Below are positions 39,095 through 46,975 of a DNA stretch of 64,000 nucleotides, in pieces (position 1 is the first letter of the stretch; each line of letters begins with the position of its first letter). A program made the position numbers and the translations under genes. The notes beneath the pieces were generated by a model. It ran no database searches. It was given only the letters and a program-made list of their open reading frames with translations, and was not told the origin of the DNA. The stretch spans positions 1-64,000 of the forward strand of contig CAJFSX010000003.1 in NCBI GenBank assembly GCA_904419775.1. Direction: 5' to 3'. Source of the DNA: Candidatus Pararuminococcus gallinarum. GTDB taxonomy: Bacteria; Bacillota; Clostridia; Oscillospirales; Ruminococcaceae.

Positions 39095-39787
39095 TTACTG
39101 GGCGTTCGCGTCGTCTGATACAATGGGAAACATGATATCGCTTTCCAGGGAGTTTAAGTTGGGAAGATCCGGCAGAAGTTCCCGCATCTTTGCCGCAAGG
39201 CCGGTTAGCTCATTGTAGGCGTCTTGGTATTCCTGGCCAAATTCATCATCCAAATCTTCAGGATGGAGGGCCAGCTCCGAGAGGATATCCAGCTGCTCTT
39301 TCATCCCCAGCAACTGTTCATGGATTTGTTCCTGATTCTGTCCTGGACTGGGCAGGTCGGACAGGGCATCCTCCGCCTCCTCCACCGCCGATTGGATGCG
39401 CTGGAGATATCCAGAAGCTTCCACCTCGTCTGCAAGGCTGTCCACAATGGCTTGGGTGTCCAGGCCTTCCCCTTGGGCTAGATCCCAGGTCTGGGCATAG
39501 ATCTTACAGATGGAAGAGGAAAGAAGCCCCGCCCGATAGGTGGATTCATAGGCGGTAGGGATTTGCTGGATATAGCCGGCCTCATCCTCGCTATTGTTGT
39601 GAAAGAGGATGAGGCAGCTAACAAGGACAAAGGCCACAACCACGGCGAGGACCGCCACGATGGTGATGACCTGTTTCTGCTCTGAGGAACGGGGGGCGCG
39701 GGAAGGGCTGCCCGGAGGGGGAGAACTAGGTGCGGGAGAGGGCTCCTGCATAAAATCGGTATAGGATTGCTTCGGTTGCTGCTCCAT
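39095..39787 (-). CDS. Hypothetical membrane-anchored protein
   Basis: 230 residues: a Pro/Ser-rich cytoplasmic segment (about 1-36), one membrane helix (VITIVAVLAVVVAFVLVSCL) and a largely helical, acidic outside domain with a predicted coiled coil near 125-165. No family recognised. It stands alone; a small hairpin (AACGCCCAG/CTGGGCGTT, 39083-39106) covers its stop codon and may end transcription. Confidence 0.7.
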   Translation of the reverse strand: MEQQPKQSYTDFMQEPSPAPSSPPPGSPSRAPRSSEQKQVITIVAVLAVVVAFVLVSCLILFHNNSEDEAGYIQQIPTAYESTYRAGLLSSSICKIYAQTWDLAQGEGLDTQAIVDSLADEVEASGYLQRIQSAVEEAEDALSDLPSPGQNQEQIHEQLLGMKEQLDILSELALHPEDLDDEFGQEYQDAYNELTGLAAKMRELLPDLPNLNSLESDIMFPIVSDDANAQ

Positions 39788-39998
39788 AAAAAGGCCTCCT
39801 TAGGCCGCAGATAGCGGTGTGATTACCTACATTATAGCATAGATTTGACGTTTTCAGAAAAATAGTGGGAAAATACATAAAATATTAAGATTTGGAGGGG
39901 TTGTAAAGACTGTTTTAGTATTTTCCCTAATTTTATCGGTAAATGTTTGTGCTAAAAGTCAAAAATTTTTGGAAGTCATGAAAAGAAATGAACCCTTA

Positions 39999-40027
39999 TT
40001 GACAAAAAAATGAGGATATCTTATGAT
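39999..40027 (+). promoter_or_regulatory. Promoter of pfkB genes 1-2
   Basis: TTGACA (39999-40004), 17 bases, TATGAT (40022-40027). The 311-base gap 39788-40098 holds nothing else recognisable. Its CTTATTGACAA context recurs at the promoter of kinases 3-6. Confidence 0.8.
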
Positions 40028-40098
40028 AGAACTGTTTAAGTAAACATAGTTGCTTTTACATTATATAAGCGCCTAAAAATAAGAAAAGGATGGTACTT

Positions 40099-41082
40099 AT
40101 GGCATTGGATATTGTTACAATTGGATTGGCTTGCAGCGACGTGCTGCTCAAACCCATGGTGCGGGAACTGTTTGACAGGGACGCCATCACCTTGGATTCT
40201 ATTATGTCCCATTCGGGAGGCGACGCGGTGAATACCGCCATCGACTGCCAGAAAATGGGGCTGGAGGCTGGCGTTGTCTGTAAGGTGGGAACCGATACCT
40301 TCGCGAACCCCATCTGGGCCAACCTGAAGGACGCCGGAGTCAATACCCAGGGCGTGGTGGAGGATCCCAGCGTGGCCACCTCTGTTTCCATCGTCTGCAT
40401 CGAGCCAGATGGCCAGCGGCATTTCGCCGTTAACCAGGAGGCTAACAACTCCCTGTGCTATGAAGACGTGGACGTCGATTTTATTAAAAATTCCGGCGCC
40501 AAGATCCTCCAATACGGTAGCGCTGTTTCCTGCCCCAAGATGGATGAGGGCATTGGCAAGCTCTTCGCCGAGTGCCAGGAAGCCGGTATGCTCACCTCCT
40601 GCGACATGTCCTGCGCCGACGACATGGTGGAGGCAATGAAAATCCTGGAGCCCATGTTCCAGCATCTTGATATCTTCCTGCCCAGTATGTATGAAGTCAC
40701 CGCCCTGACCGGCAGACAGACCTGCGAAGAGATTGAAGAATTCTTCCGTCCCTACGGCCTGAAGATGATGGCCATTAAACTGGGCGGAGACGGCTGCTTT
40801 GTCACCGACTTTAAAAAGCACAGATATATCCGCACCTTTGAAAATGCCCCGGTCATTGATACCACCGGCTGCGGCGATTCCTTTGTGGCCGGCTTCCTGA
40901 CCGGCGTCATCAAGGGCTGGGATGTAGAGGAGTGCGCCGTTTACGGCAACGCGGTAGGTTCCTGCAACTGCCAGAAGATCGGCGCCAACACCGGTGTGCG
41001 TTCCTTTGAGGAGACCATGCAGTTTATCCGGGAGAACATCGAATATGTGCCGGAAGATCTCCGGGGGAGATTTGTCAAATAA
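40099..41082 (+). CDS. PfkB-family carbohydrate kinase, copy 1 of 6
   Basis: 327 residues in the ribokinase fold. N-terminal motif SGGDAVNTAIDCQKMG and C-terminal IDTTGCGDSFVAGFLTG (anion hole and catalytic Asp; Cys replaces the usual Ala of GAGD) are clear. ATP-dependent phosphorylation of a sugar or sugar acid; substrate unknown. ATG 40099 is spaced from AAGG better than the ATG at 40090. Closest in sequence to copy 2: both share NAVGSCNCQ and end in VPEDLR-type tails. Confidence 0.92.
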   Translation: MALDIVTIGLACSDVLLKPMVRELFDRDAITLDSIMSHSGGDAVNTAIDCQKMGLEAGVVCKVGTDTFANPIWANLKDAGVNTQGVVEDPSVATSVSIVCIEPDGQRHFAVNQEANNSLCYEDVDVDFIKNSGAKILQYGSAVSCPKMDEGIGKLFAECQEAGMLTSCDMSCADDMVEAMKILEPMFQHLDIFLPSMYEVTALTGRQTCEEIEEFFRPYGLKMMAIKLGGDGCFVTDFKKHRYIRTFENAPVIDTTGCGDSFVAGFLTGVIKGWDVEECAVYGNAVGSCNCQKIGANTGVRSFEETMQFIRENIEYVPEDLRGRFVK

Positions 41083-41147
41083 CACCGCTGGAAGAAGTAA
41101 AGCCGGTTTGGCCCCTATGGGGCGGCCAGAGTGAAAGGAACAGATTT

Positions 41148-42119
41148 ATGGATATTGTAACTGTAGGAAACGCCGTATGCGATATGGCGCTCAAACCTGT
41201 GACCAAAGATTTTATGGAAAGGGACTCTATCCGCATCAGCAGCGTGCAGAACACCTCCGGCGGCGACGCCCTTAACTGCGCCATTGACTGCTCCAAGCTG
41301 GGGCTGGATACCGGCATCTGTGCCATGATCGGCCAGGACATGTTCGGCGGCGTGGTGAAGAACAACGCTGTGCAAAACGGGGTGGATGTGAGCCGGATGG
41401 TGGAATCTGCCGAACACATGACCAACATCTCCTTTGTCTGCATTGAGGAGAGCGGCGACCGCCATTTCTTGGTGACCATCGGCGCCAACGACGAGTTTGG
41501 CTACAAGGATATCGACATGGAATATGTCAAACAAGCCAAGGTGGTACAGATCGGTTCCGCGAACGGTATCCCCAAGCTGGACGGCCCCGACCTGGGCCGC
41601 TTCCTCAAGGAGTGCCAGGAGGCCGGCTGCATCACCTCTATGGACGTCACCGGCGGCCTGGACGGCAAGGTGTATATGACCGCCATTGAGGATGCCCTCC
41701 ACTATACCGATATCTTCCTCCCCAGCATGTATGAGGCAACCCAGCTGACCGGCAAGGAAACCTGTGAGGAGATCGAGGAATTCTTCCGTCCCTATGGGCT
41801 GAAAATGCTGGTTATCAAACTGGGCGGCGACGGGGTCTACGTTACCGATTTTGCCAAGAGGAGATACATTCGGACCTTTGAGGACGCCCCGGTTATCGAT
41901 ACCACCGGCTGCGGAGACAGCTTCTGCGCCGGCTTCCTCACCGGCATTGTCAAGGGCTGGAGCATGGAGGAATGCGCCGTCTTCGGCAACGCGGTGGGTT
42001 CCTGTAACTGCCAGGTCATCGGCGCTACCCTGGGCGTGAGAACCTTTGATGAAACCATCCAGTTTATTCGGGAAAACATTCAGCATGTTCCCGAGGATCT
42101 GCGGGCCAGATTCCTGTAA
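41148..42119 (+). CDS. PfkB-family carbohydrate kinase, copy 2 of 6
   Basis: 323 residues. SGGDALNCAIDCSKLG and IDTTGCGDSFCAGFLTG are the family motifs; the second half (ETCEEIEEFFRPYGLKML, then IKLGGDGVYVTDF) is nearly the same as copy 1, while the substrate-facing N-terminal half differs more. It lies 65 bases behind copy 1 with AAAGGAA upstream and is followed by a terminator, so copies 1-2 form one unit. Confidence 0.92.
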   Translation: MDIVTVGNAVCDMALKPVTKDFMERDSIRISSVQNTSGGDALNCAIDCSKLGLDTGICAMIGQDMFGGVVKNNAVQNGVDVSRMVESAEHMTNISFVCIEESGDRHFLVTIGANDEFGYKDIDMEYVKQAKVVQIGSANGIPKLDGPDLGRFLKECQEAGCITSMDVTGGLDGKVYMTAIEDALHYTDIFLPSMYEATQLTGKETCEEIEEFFRPYGLKMLVIKLGGDGVYVTDFAKRRYIRTFEDAPVIDTTGCGDSFCAGFLTGIVKGWSMEECAVFGNAVGSCNCQVIGATLGVRTFDETIQFIRENIQHVPEDLRARFL

Positions 42120-42126
42120 AAATGAA

Positions 42127-42161
42127 AAAAGAACGGGACGCATTTGCGTCCCGCTTTTTTT
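42127..42161 (+). terminator. Terminator between pfkB copies 2 and 3
   Basis: CGGGACGCA and TGCGTCCCG form a 9-bp stem with a 2-base gap, followed by TTTTTTT. It divides the six-kinase array into 2 + 4. Confidence 0.9.
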
Positions 42162-42310
42162 GGCCCGCACGGGTTGGACAGATGTTGCCAAAGAGATGGG
42201 AAAGGGTGGGTTTCTTTGGAGGGAAACTTGTTCTTTTGGTAGGAAATCTCCGTGATTTTCGTGGAATTTCACAAAAAATAGGGAATTTTTTTTGGGAAAT
42301 CAAACGCTTA

Positions 42311-42339
42311 TTGACAAGAAAATAAAAATGTCCTATCAT
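42311..42339 (+). promoter_or_regulatory. Promoter of pfkB genes 3-6
   Basis: TTGACA (42311-42316), 17 bases, TATCAT (42334-42339), in a CTTATTGACAA context like that of the first kinase promoter. The 317-base gap 42120-42436 holds only this and the terminator. Confidence 0.8.
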
Positions 42340-42436
42340 ATAGTTGTTCGTTTAGAGAGGTAAAAAGCTGGCGGGAAGGGCTGTAAAAGCCGCACCGCCG
42401 CTGCCATCAAATTTAATGGATAAAAGGATGAATGGA

Positions 42437-43414
42437 ATGGACATTATTACCATTGGCAGCGCTTGCAACGACATTGTGCTCAAACCGATCCCCAACACCC
42501 TGCTGGAACAGTCGGCGGGGGTGCGGATTCCGGAGATTGTTTCCACCACCGGCGGGGACGCCCTCAACACCGCGCTGGACTGCGTCAAGCTGGGGATGAG
42601 CGCCGGCCTTATCGCGAAAGTGGGGGATGACCAGTACGCGGAGGTCATTCATGAGCATTTGGAAAAACGGGGGGTAGACCACAGCCAGGTCATGACCGAC
42701 CCCCACGCGGAAACCAGCCTTTCCTTTGTCTGCCTGGAGCCTTCGGGGGAAAAGCATGTGGTGCATACCTGCGGCGCCAACGACGAGCTGGGCTATGACG
42801 ACGTGGACTTTGACTATGTGGCAAAGGCCAAATTTATCCAGTACGGCAGCGCCAACGTCCATAAGAAGCTGGACGGGGAAGGAATTGCCAAGGTGTTCCG
42901 CCGGGCTAAGGAGCTGGGGCTGACCACCTCCATGGACGTCAACTGCAACCTGCCTCCCGAGGAGTGCTACAACAATATCAAAGACGCCCTCTATTACACC
43001 GATATCTTTTTCCCCAGCGACTACGAGGCCGAGATAATTACCAACGGCTTAAAAACCTGCGAGGAATACGAGGAATTTTTCGGCCGGTTTGGACTGAAGG
43101 TGCTGGTGGTAAAGCTGGGCTCCAAAGGGGTGTTTATCACCGACTTCACCACCCGGCGCTATCTGTCCACCTTCCAGGTGGATCAGGTGCTGGACACCAC
43201 CGGCTGCGGGGACGCCTTTGTGGCGGCCTTCCTCACCGCCCTGGCCAAGGGCTGGGACATCTGGGAAGCGGCGGTGCTGGGCAACGCAGTGGGCTCCATG
43301 AACTGCCAGGCCATTGGCGCCAACATGGGGGTCAAGACCTTTGAAGAAACCATGGACTATATCAAAGAGAGGATCGACCAGGTGCCGGAGGATCTCCGGG
43401 CCCGGTTCCAATAA
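42437..43414 (+). CDS. PfkB-family carbohydrate kinase, copy 3 of 6
   Basis: 325 residues, MDIITIGSACNDIVLKPIPN onward. TGGDALNTALDCVKLG and LDTTGCGDAFVAAFLTA are the motifs. It groups with copy 4 (shared FFPSDYEAEIIT, RRYLSTFQV, YIKERIDQVPEDLRARFQ). ATG 42437 is 9 bases from AAAAGG; earlier in-frame ATGs are too close to it. First gene of the four-kinase unit. Confidence 0.92.
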   Translation: MDIITIGSACNDIVLKPIPNTLLEQSAGVRIPEIVSTTGGDALNTALDCVKLGMSAGLIAKVGDDQYAEVIHEHLEKRGVDHSQVMTDPHAETSLSFVCLEPSGEKHVVHTCGANDELGYDDVDFDYVAKAKFIQYGSANVHKKLDGEGIAKVFRRAKELGLTTSMDVNCNLPPEECYNNIKDALYYTDIFFPSDYEAEIITNGLKTCEEYEEFFGRFGLKVLVVKLGSKGVFITDFTTRRYLSTFQVDQVLDTTGCGDAFVAAFLTALAKGWDIWEAAVLGNAVGSMNCQAIGANMGVKTFEETMDYIKERIDQVPEDLRARFQ

Positions 43415-43444
43415 AGGGAAAGAATTATGCAAAGGGTGAAGCAT

Positions 43445-44419
43445 ATGGATATTGTAACCGTAGGCCATGCAGTGGCCGATATTATTCTCAAACCAATTCC
43501 AGATAACTTTTTTCAGATTGATGCGGTCAACATCCCGTCTATCACAACAGTGACCGGCGGCGATGCGCTGAATACCGCCATTGACTGCGCCCGGCTGGGG
43601 ATGCAGGTGGGGTATGTGGCAAAAACCGGTACCGATGCCAACGGAGCTTTCCTCAAAAGAGAGGTGGCCAAGGAGGGCGTGGATATCAGCCGCGTCATCA
43701 GCACCGATGAGGCCAGCACCGCCACATCTATCCATTTCCTCAAGGAGGACGGCGAGCGGCACACGGTGGTGCTCACCGGCGCCAACGCGGAGCTGGTCTA
43801 TGAGGATCTGGATGTAGACTACTTTAAGCAGGCCAAAGTGGTTCAATATGGCAGCGCCAACGGCCTTGCCAAGCTGGACGGCCCGGGCATTACCCGTCTG
43901 TTCAAGGAGTGCAAGGAAGCGGGCTGCATGACCTCTATGGATGTTACCTGCGACCTGCCGCCAGAAGTGTGCTACAATAATGTCAAAGATGTTCTGAATT
44001 ATACCGATATCTTCTTCCCCAGCGACTACGAGGCTGAAATCATCACAGGGGGACTTACCAAATGTGAGGATATTGAGAAGTTCTTCAGCCGCTTCGGCAT
44101 CAAAATTTTGGTCATCAAACTGGGGGCCAGAGGGGTCTATGTCACCGATTTTAAGACAAGACGCTATATTTCCACCTTCCAGGTGCCCAAAGTGGTGGAT
44201 GTGACCGGCTGCGGAGATTCTTTTGTAGCGGCCTTCCTCACCGCCATTGTCAAGGGCTGGAGCATGGAGGAAGCGGCTGTGTTTGGCAACGCGGTAGGCT
44301 CTATGAACTGCCAGGTGCTGGGAGCCAACCTGGGTGTCAAGAGCTTTGAAGAAACCATGGCCTATATCAAAGAGAGGATCGATCAGGTGCCGGAGGACCT
44401 TCGGGCCCGGTTCCAATAG
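43445..44419 (+). CDS. PfkB-family carbohydrate kinase, copy 4 of 6
   Basis: 324 residues, MDIVTVGHAVADIILKPIPD onward, with TGGDALNTAIDCARLG and VDVTGCGDSFVAAFLTA. Its start lies 30 bases behind copy 3, with AAAGGG upstream. The C-terminal third is nearly identical to copy 3, which suggests a recent tandem duplication or gene conversion. Substrate unknown. Confidence 0.92.
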   Translation: MDIVTVGHAVADIILKPIPDNFFQIDAVNIPSITTVTGGDALNTAIDCARLGMQVGYVAKTGTDANGAFLKREVAKEGVDISRVISTDEASTATSIHFLKEDGERHTVVLTGANAELVYEDLDVDYFKQAKVVQYGSANGLAKLDGPGITRLFKECKEAGCMTSMDVTCDLPPEVCYNNVKDVLNYTDIFFPSDYEAEIITGGLTKCEDIEKFFSRFGIKILVIKLGARGVYVTDFKTRRYISTFQVPKVVDVTGCGDSFVAAFLTAIVKGWSMEEAAVFGNAVGSMNCQVLGANLGVKSFEETMAYIKERIDQVPEDLRARFQ

Positions 44420-44457
44420 GCGCAAGGCGCTATGAAGAGGACAAAGGAGGCAGACAG

Positions 44458-45444
44458 ATGGATATAATCACAGTGGGAAGCGCAATGCAGGATTTGGCGG
44501 TGACCCCGGTGACCCCGGCGGTATTTGAGACAGAATTCCGCAACTACAGCTACTGGGAGGCCAGCACCGGCGGCGACGCCATGAATGTGGCCAATGCCTG
44601 CGCCAGGATTGGCGTTCAGGTGGGCTGCATCTGTAAGGTGGGAGACGACGTCTTTGGCCGCAGCATCCGGGAGATTTCGGAAAAGGCCCATGTGGATATG
44701 AGCCACATGGTGGTGGTCCCCGACGGGAAAAGCACCCTTTCCCTCCATCTGCTGGACGGGAAGGGAGCCCGGCACAGCGCTTTCAACCTGGATCCCAAAA
44801 CCTCCCTGACCGAGGCTGATATTGACTACGACTACATCAAAACGGCGAAAATCGTTCACTATGGCAGCATCCACCTCTGCCCCGAGATGGAGGCGGAGGA
44901 CGGGGTGACCGCCATGTTCCGCAAGTGCCATGAGCTGGGGGTGGAGACCTCCATCGATGTTTCCGGCACCGAGGATCTGTCGGGCAGGGCGGCCACCGGC
45001 TTTGAAAAAATTCGCAACGCCCTGTATCATACCGATTATTTCCTCCCCAGCTGGGACGAAGCCACTGACATCAGCGGCAAGAATACCTGTGAGGAGATTG
45101 TGGACTTCTTCCGCCCTTATGGGATGAAGATGATGCTTATCAAAATGGGGCCGAAGGGCTGCTATGTCAGCGATTTCAAGGAGAGCCGGATGATCCCCAC
45201 CTTCCCGGTAAAGCTGGCCATTGACACCATCGGCTGCGGGGACAGCTTCTGCGCAGGATTCCTCAGCGCCCTCACCTGGGGCTGGAGCATCTGGGAAGCG
45301 GTGGTCTTTGGCAACGCAGTGGGCTCCATGAACTGCCAGGTGGTAGGCGCTACCTTTGGCGTCCGGCCCAAGGAGGAGGTTATGGCCTATATTAAAGAGC
45401 GGATCGACTGTGTCCCGGAGGATCTGCGGGCCAGATTTGCGTAA
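44458..45444 (+). CDS. PfkB-family carbohydrate kinase, copy 5 of 6
   Basis: 328 residues, with TGGDAMNVANACARIG and IDTIGCGDSFCAGFLSA. It is the most divergent: Thr of the DTxGxGD motif is Ile, and the N-terminal substrate region (ETEFRNYSYWEASTGG) differs from the others. AAAGGAGG precedes the ATG; 38 bases separate it from copy 4. Loss of that Thr need not abolish activity, but it sets this copy apart. Confidence 0.9.
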   Translation: MDIITVGSAMQDLAVTPVTPAVFETEFRNYSYWEASTGGDAMNVANACARIGVQVGCICKVGDDVFGRSIREISEKAHVDMSHMVVVPDGKSTLSLHLLDGKGARHSAFNLDPKTSLTEADIDYDYIKTAKIVHYGSIHLCPEMEAEDGVTAMFRKCHELGVETSIDVSGTEDLSGRAATGFEKIRNALYHTDYFLPSWDEATDISGKNTCEEIVDFFRPYGMKMMLIKMGPKGCYVSDFKESRMIPTFPVKLAIDTIGCGDSFCAGFLSALTWGWSIWEAVVFGNAVGSMNCQVVGATFGVRPKEEVMAYIKERIDCVPEDLRARFA

Positions 45445-45468
45445 TGGTGAAAAGGAGAGCAGAAAGTT

Positions 45469-46446
45469 ATGGTAGATATTTTAACACTGGGTATGGGCAT
45501 GGTGGATGTAGCGATCAAACCCATTCCCTCCGACATGTTTGAACACGATGTAATTCTGTTCGATTCCGCCACTACAACAACCGGCGGCGATGCCCTCAAC
45601 TGCGCCATTGACTGCGCCAAGCTAGGGGTCAAAACTGGCTGTGTCTGTAAAACCGGCCAGGATATCTACGGCCGCCTGATCCGGGAAACCTGTGATCAAT
45701 ACGGCATAGACATTAGCCGGTCCAAAGAGGATCCTCAACTGCCCACCACCATGGCGGTACTCTGCATCGGCGAGGATGGAGAGCGCAACGGCATTGCTCA
45801 CACCCGGGTGGTGAATAAGGCTTTCACCTACGAGGACATTGATTTAGACTATGTCAAACAGGCCAAGATTGTCCATTATGGCAGCGCGGGCTTGGCGCCT
45901 AAGCTGGATGGTCCGGACATCGGGCGGGTGTTCCAGGCCTGCAAGGAGGCTGGCGTGACCACCGCTATGGATGTCTGCATCCTGGATCACAACGACGTAG
46001 CGATGGACTATGTGAAATACGCCCTGCCCTATACCGATTTCTTTATGCCCAGTGACAACGAGGCGGCGGAGATCTCCGGCAAAGAGACCTGTGAGGAGTT
46101 CGAGGAGTTTTTCAAGGGCTACGGAATCAAAAACCTGGTGGTCAAGCTGGGAGCCAAAGGGGTTTATGTCAGCAATTTGAAGGAACACCGCACCATTCCC
46201 ACCTTCCATGTGGATCAGGTGAAGGACGTCACCGGCTGCGGCGACAGCTTCTGCGCGGCATTTCTCTCCGCTATCTCCTGGGGCTGGAGCATCTGGGAGG
46301 CGGCGGTCTTTGGCAACGCAGTGGGTTCTATGAACTGCCAGACTGTGGGAGCGACCTTGGGCGTCAAGTCCCGGGAAGAGACCATGGCTTATATCAAAGC
46401 CCATATCCAGGATGTCCCCGAGGACCTGCGGACTAGATTCCTTTAA
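45469..46446 (+). CDS. PfkB-family carbohydrate kinase, copy 6 of 6
   Basis: 325 residues, with TGGDALNCAIDCAKLG and KDVTGCGDSFCAAFLSA. It shares SAISWGWSIWEA-type sequence with copy 5 and the NAVGSMNCQ motif with copies 3-5. AAAAGGAG precedes the ATG, 24 bases behind copy 5. Last gene of the array, followed by a strong terminator. Confidence 0.92.
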   Translation: MVDILTLGMGMVDVAIKPIPSDMFEHDVILFDSATTTTGGDALNCAIDCAKLGVKTGCVCKTGQDIYGRLIRETCDQYGIDISRSKEDPQLPTTMAVLCIGEDGERNGIAHTRVVNKAFTYEDIDLDYVKQAKIVHYGSAGLAPKLDGPDIGRVFQACKEAGVTTAMDVCILDHNDVAMDYVKYALPYTDFFMPSDNEAAEISGKETCEEFEEFFKGYGIKNLVVKLGAKGVYVSNLKEHRTIPTFHVDQVKDVTGCGDSFCAAFLSAISWGWSIWEAAVFGNAVGSMNCQTVGATLGVKSREETMAYIKAHIQDVPEDLRTRFL

Positions 46447-46459
46447 TTAATAGCCAATC

Positions 46460-46495
46460 AAAGGGCTGGAAAACAACGTTTTCCAGCCCTTTTTA
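46460..46495 (+). terminator. Terminator ending the pfkB array
   Basis: AAAGGGCTGGAAAAC and GTTTTCCAGCCCTTT form a 15-bp stem with a 3-base loop, then TTTA. Confidence 0.92.
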
Positions 46496-46612
46496 TTGTC
46501 ATATGTGGTATTTTATTGACCTTTTGGCAAAATAGAAATATAATAACTTATCGAAATATGAAATTCCCGGAAACGGTGGAAAAGAACGTGAGACAGAAAG
46601 GGAGAAGCTCCG

Positions 46613-46963
46613 ATGAAATTATGCACCATTGTGGGGGCAAGGCCCCAGTTTATTAAAGCGGCGGCCCTGTCCCGGGTCCTGCGGAAGGAGCATGAAGAAG
46701 TGCTGATCCACACAGGGCAGCACTACGATCACAATATGTCCGACATCTTCTTCGATGAGCTTTCCATACCCAGGCCCGATTATAATCTGGGTATCTCCGG
46801 TGGAAGCCATGGCAAGATGACGGGAGAAATGCTGATCGCAATTGAGAAGGAAATTCTGCAAAAATTGGCGGTGCAGCCCGACTTTTCCCAGCATCAGAAC
46901 CAGTTTGGCGATGGGCATGCCGCTGAAAAGATTACCAAGATCCTGACGGAGTTTCAAAAATAA
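46613..46963 (+). pseudogene. UDP-GlcNAc 2-epimerase (WecB/MnaA) with large internal in-frame deletion
   Basis: 116 residues where about 370 are expected. The first 85 (MKLCTIVGARPQFIKAAALS ... GKMTGEMLIAIEKE) match the WecB N-terminus, and the last 25 or so (FGDGHAAEKITKILTEF) match its C-terminus. The central part with the catalytic acidic residues and His is absent. The frame stays open across the joint. A functional epimerase is excluded on family knowledge; it is a remnant, or an assembly collapse. Confidence 0.75.
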
Positions 46964-46975
46964 GGAGCGGATATT

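Noticed and set aside
43049..44425. 458-codon antisense frame across kinases 3 and 4
   Set aside because: Repeats itself exactly as the kinases do, so it is a mirror of the duplicated genes and not an independent gene.
40099..46446. Kinase array as a simple assembly repeat
   Set aside because: The six copies differ throughout, have different spacers and individual ribosome sites, so they are real paralogues rather than a duplicated contig piece.
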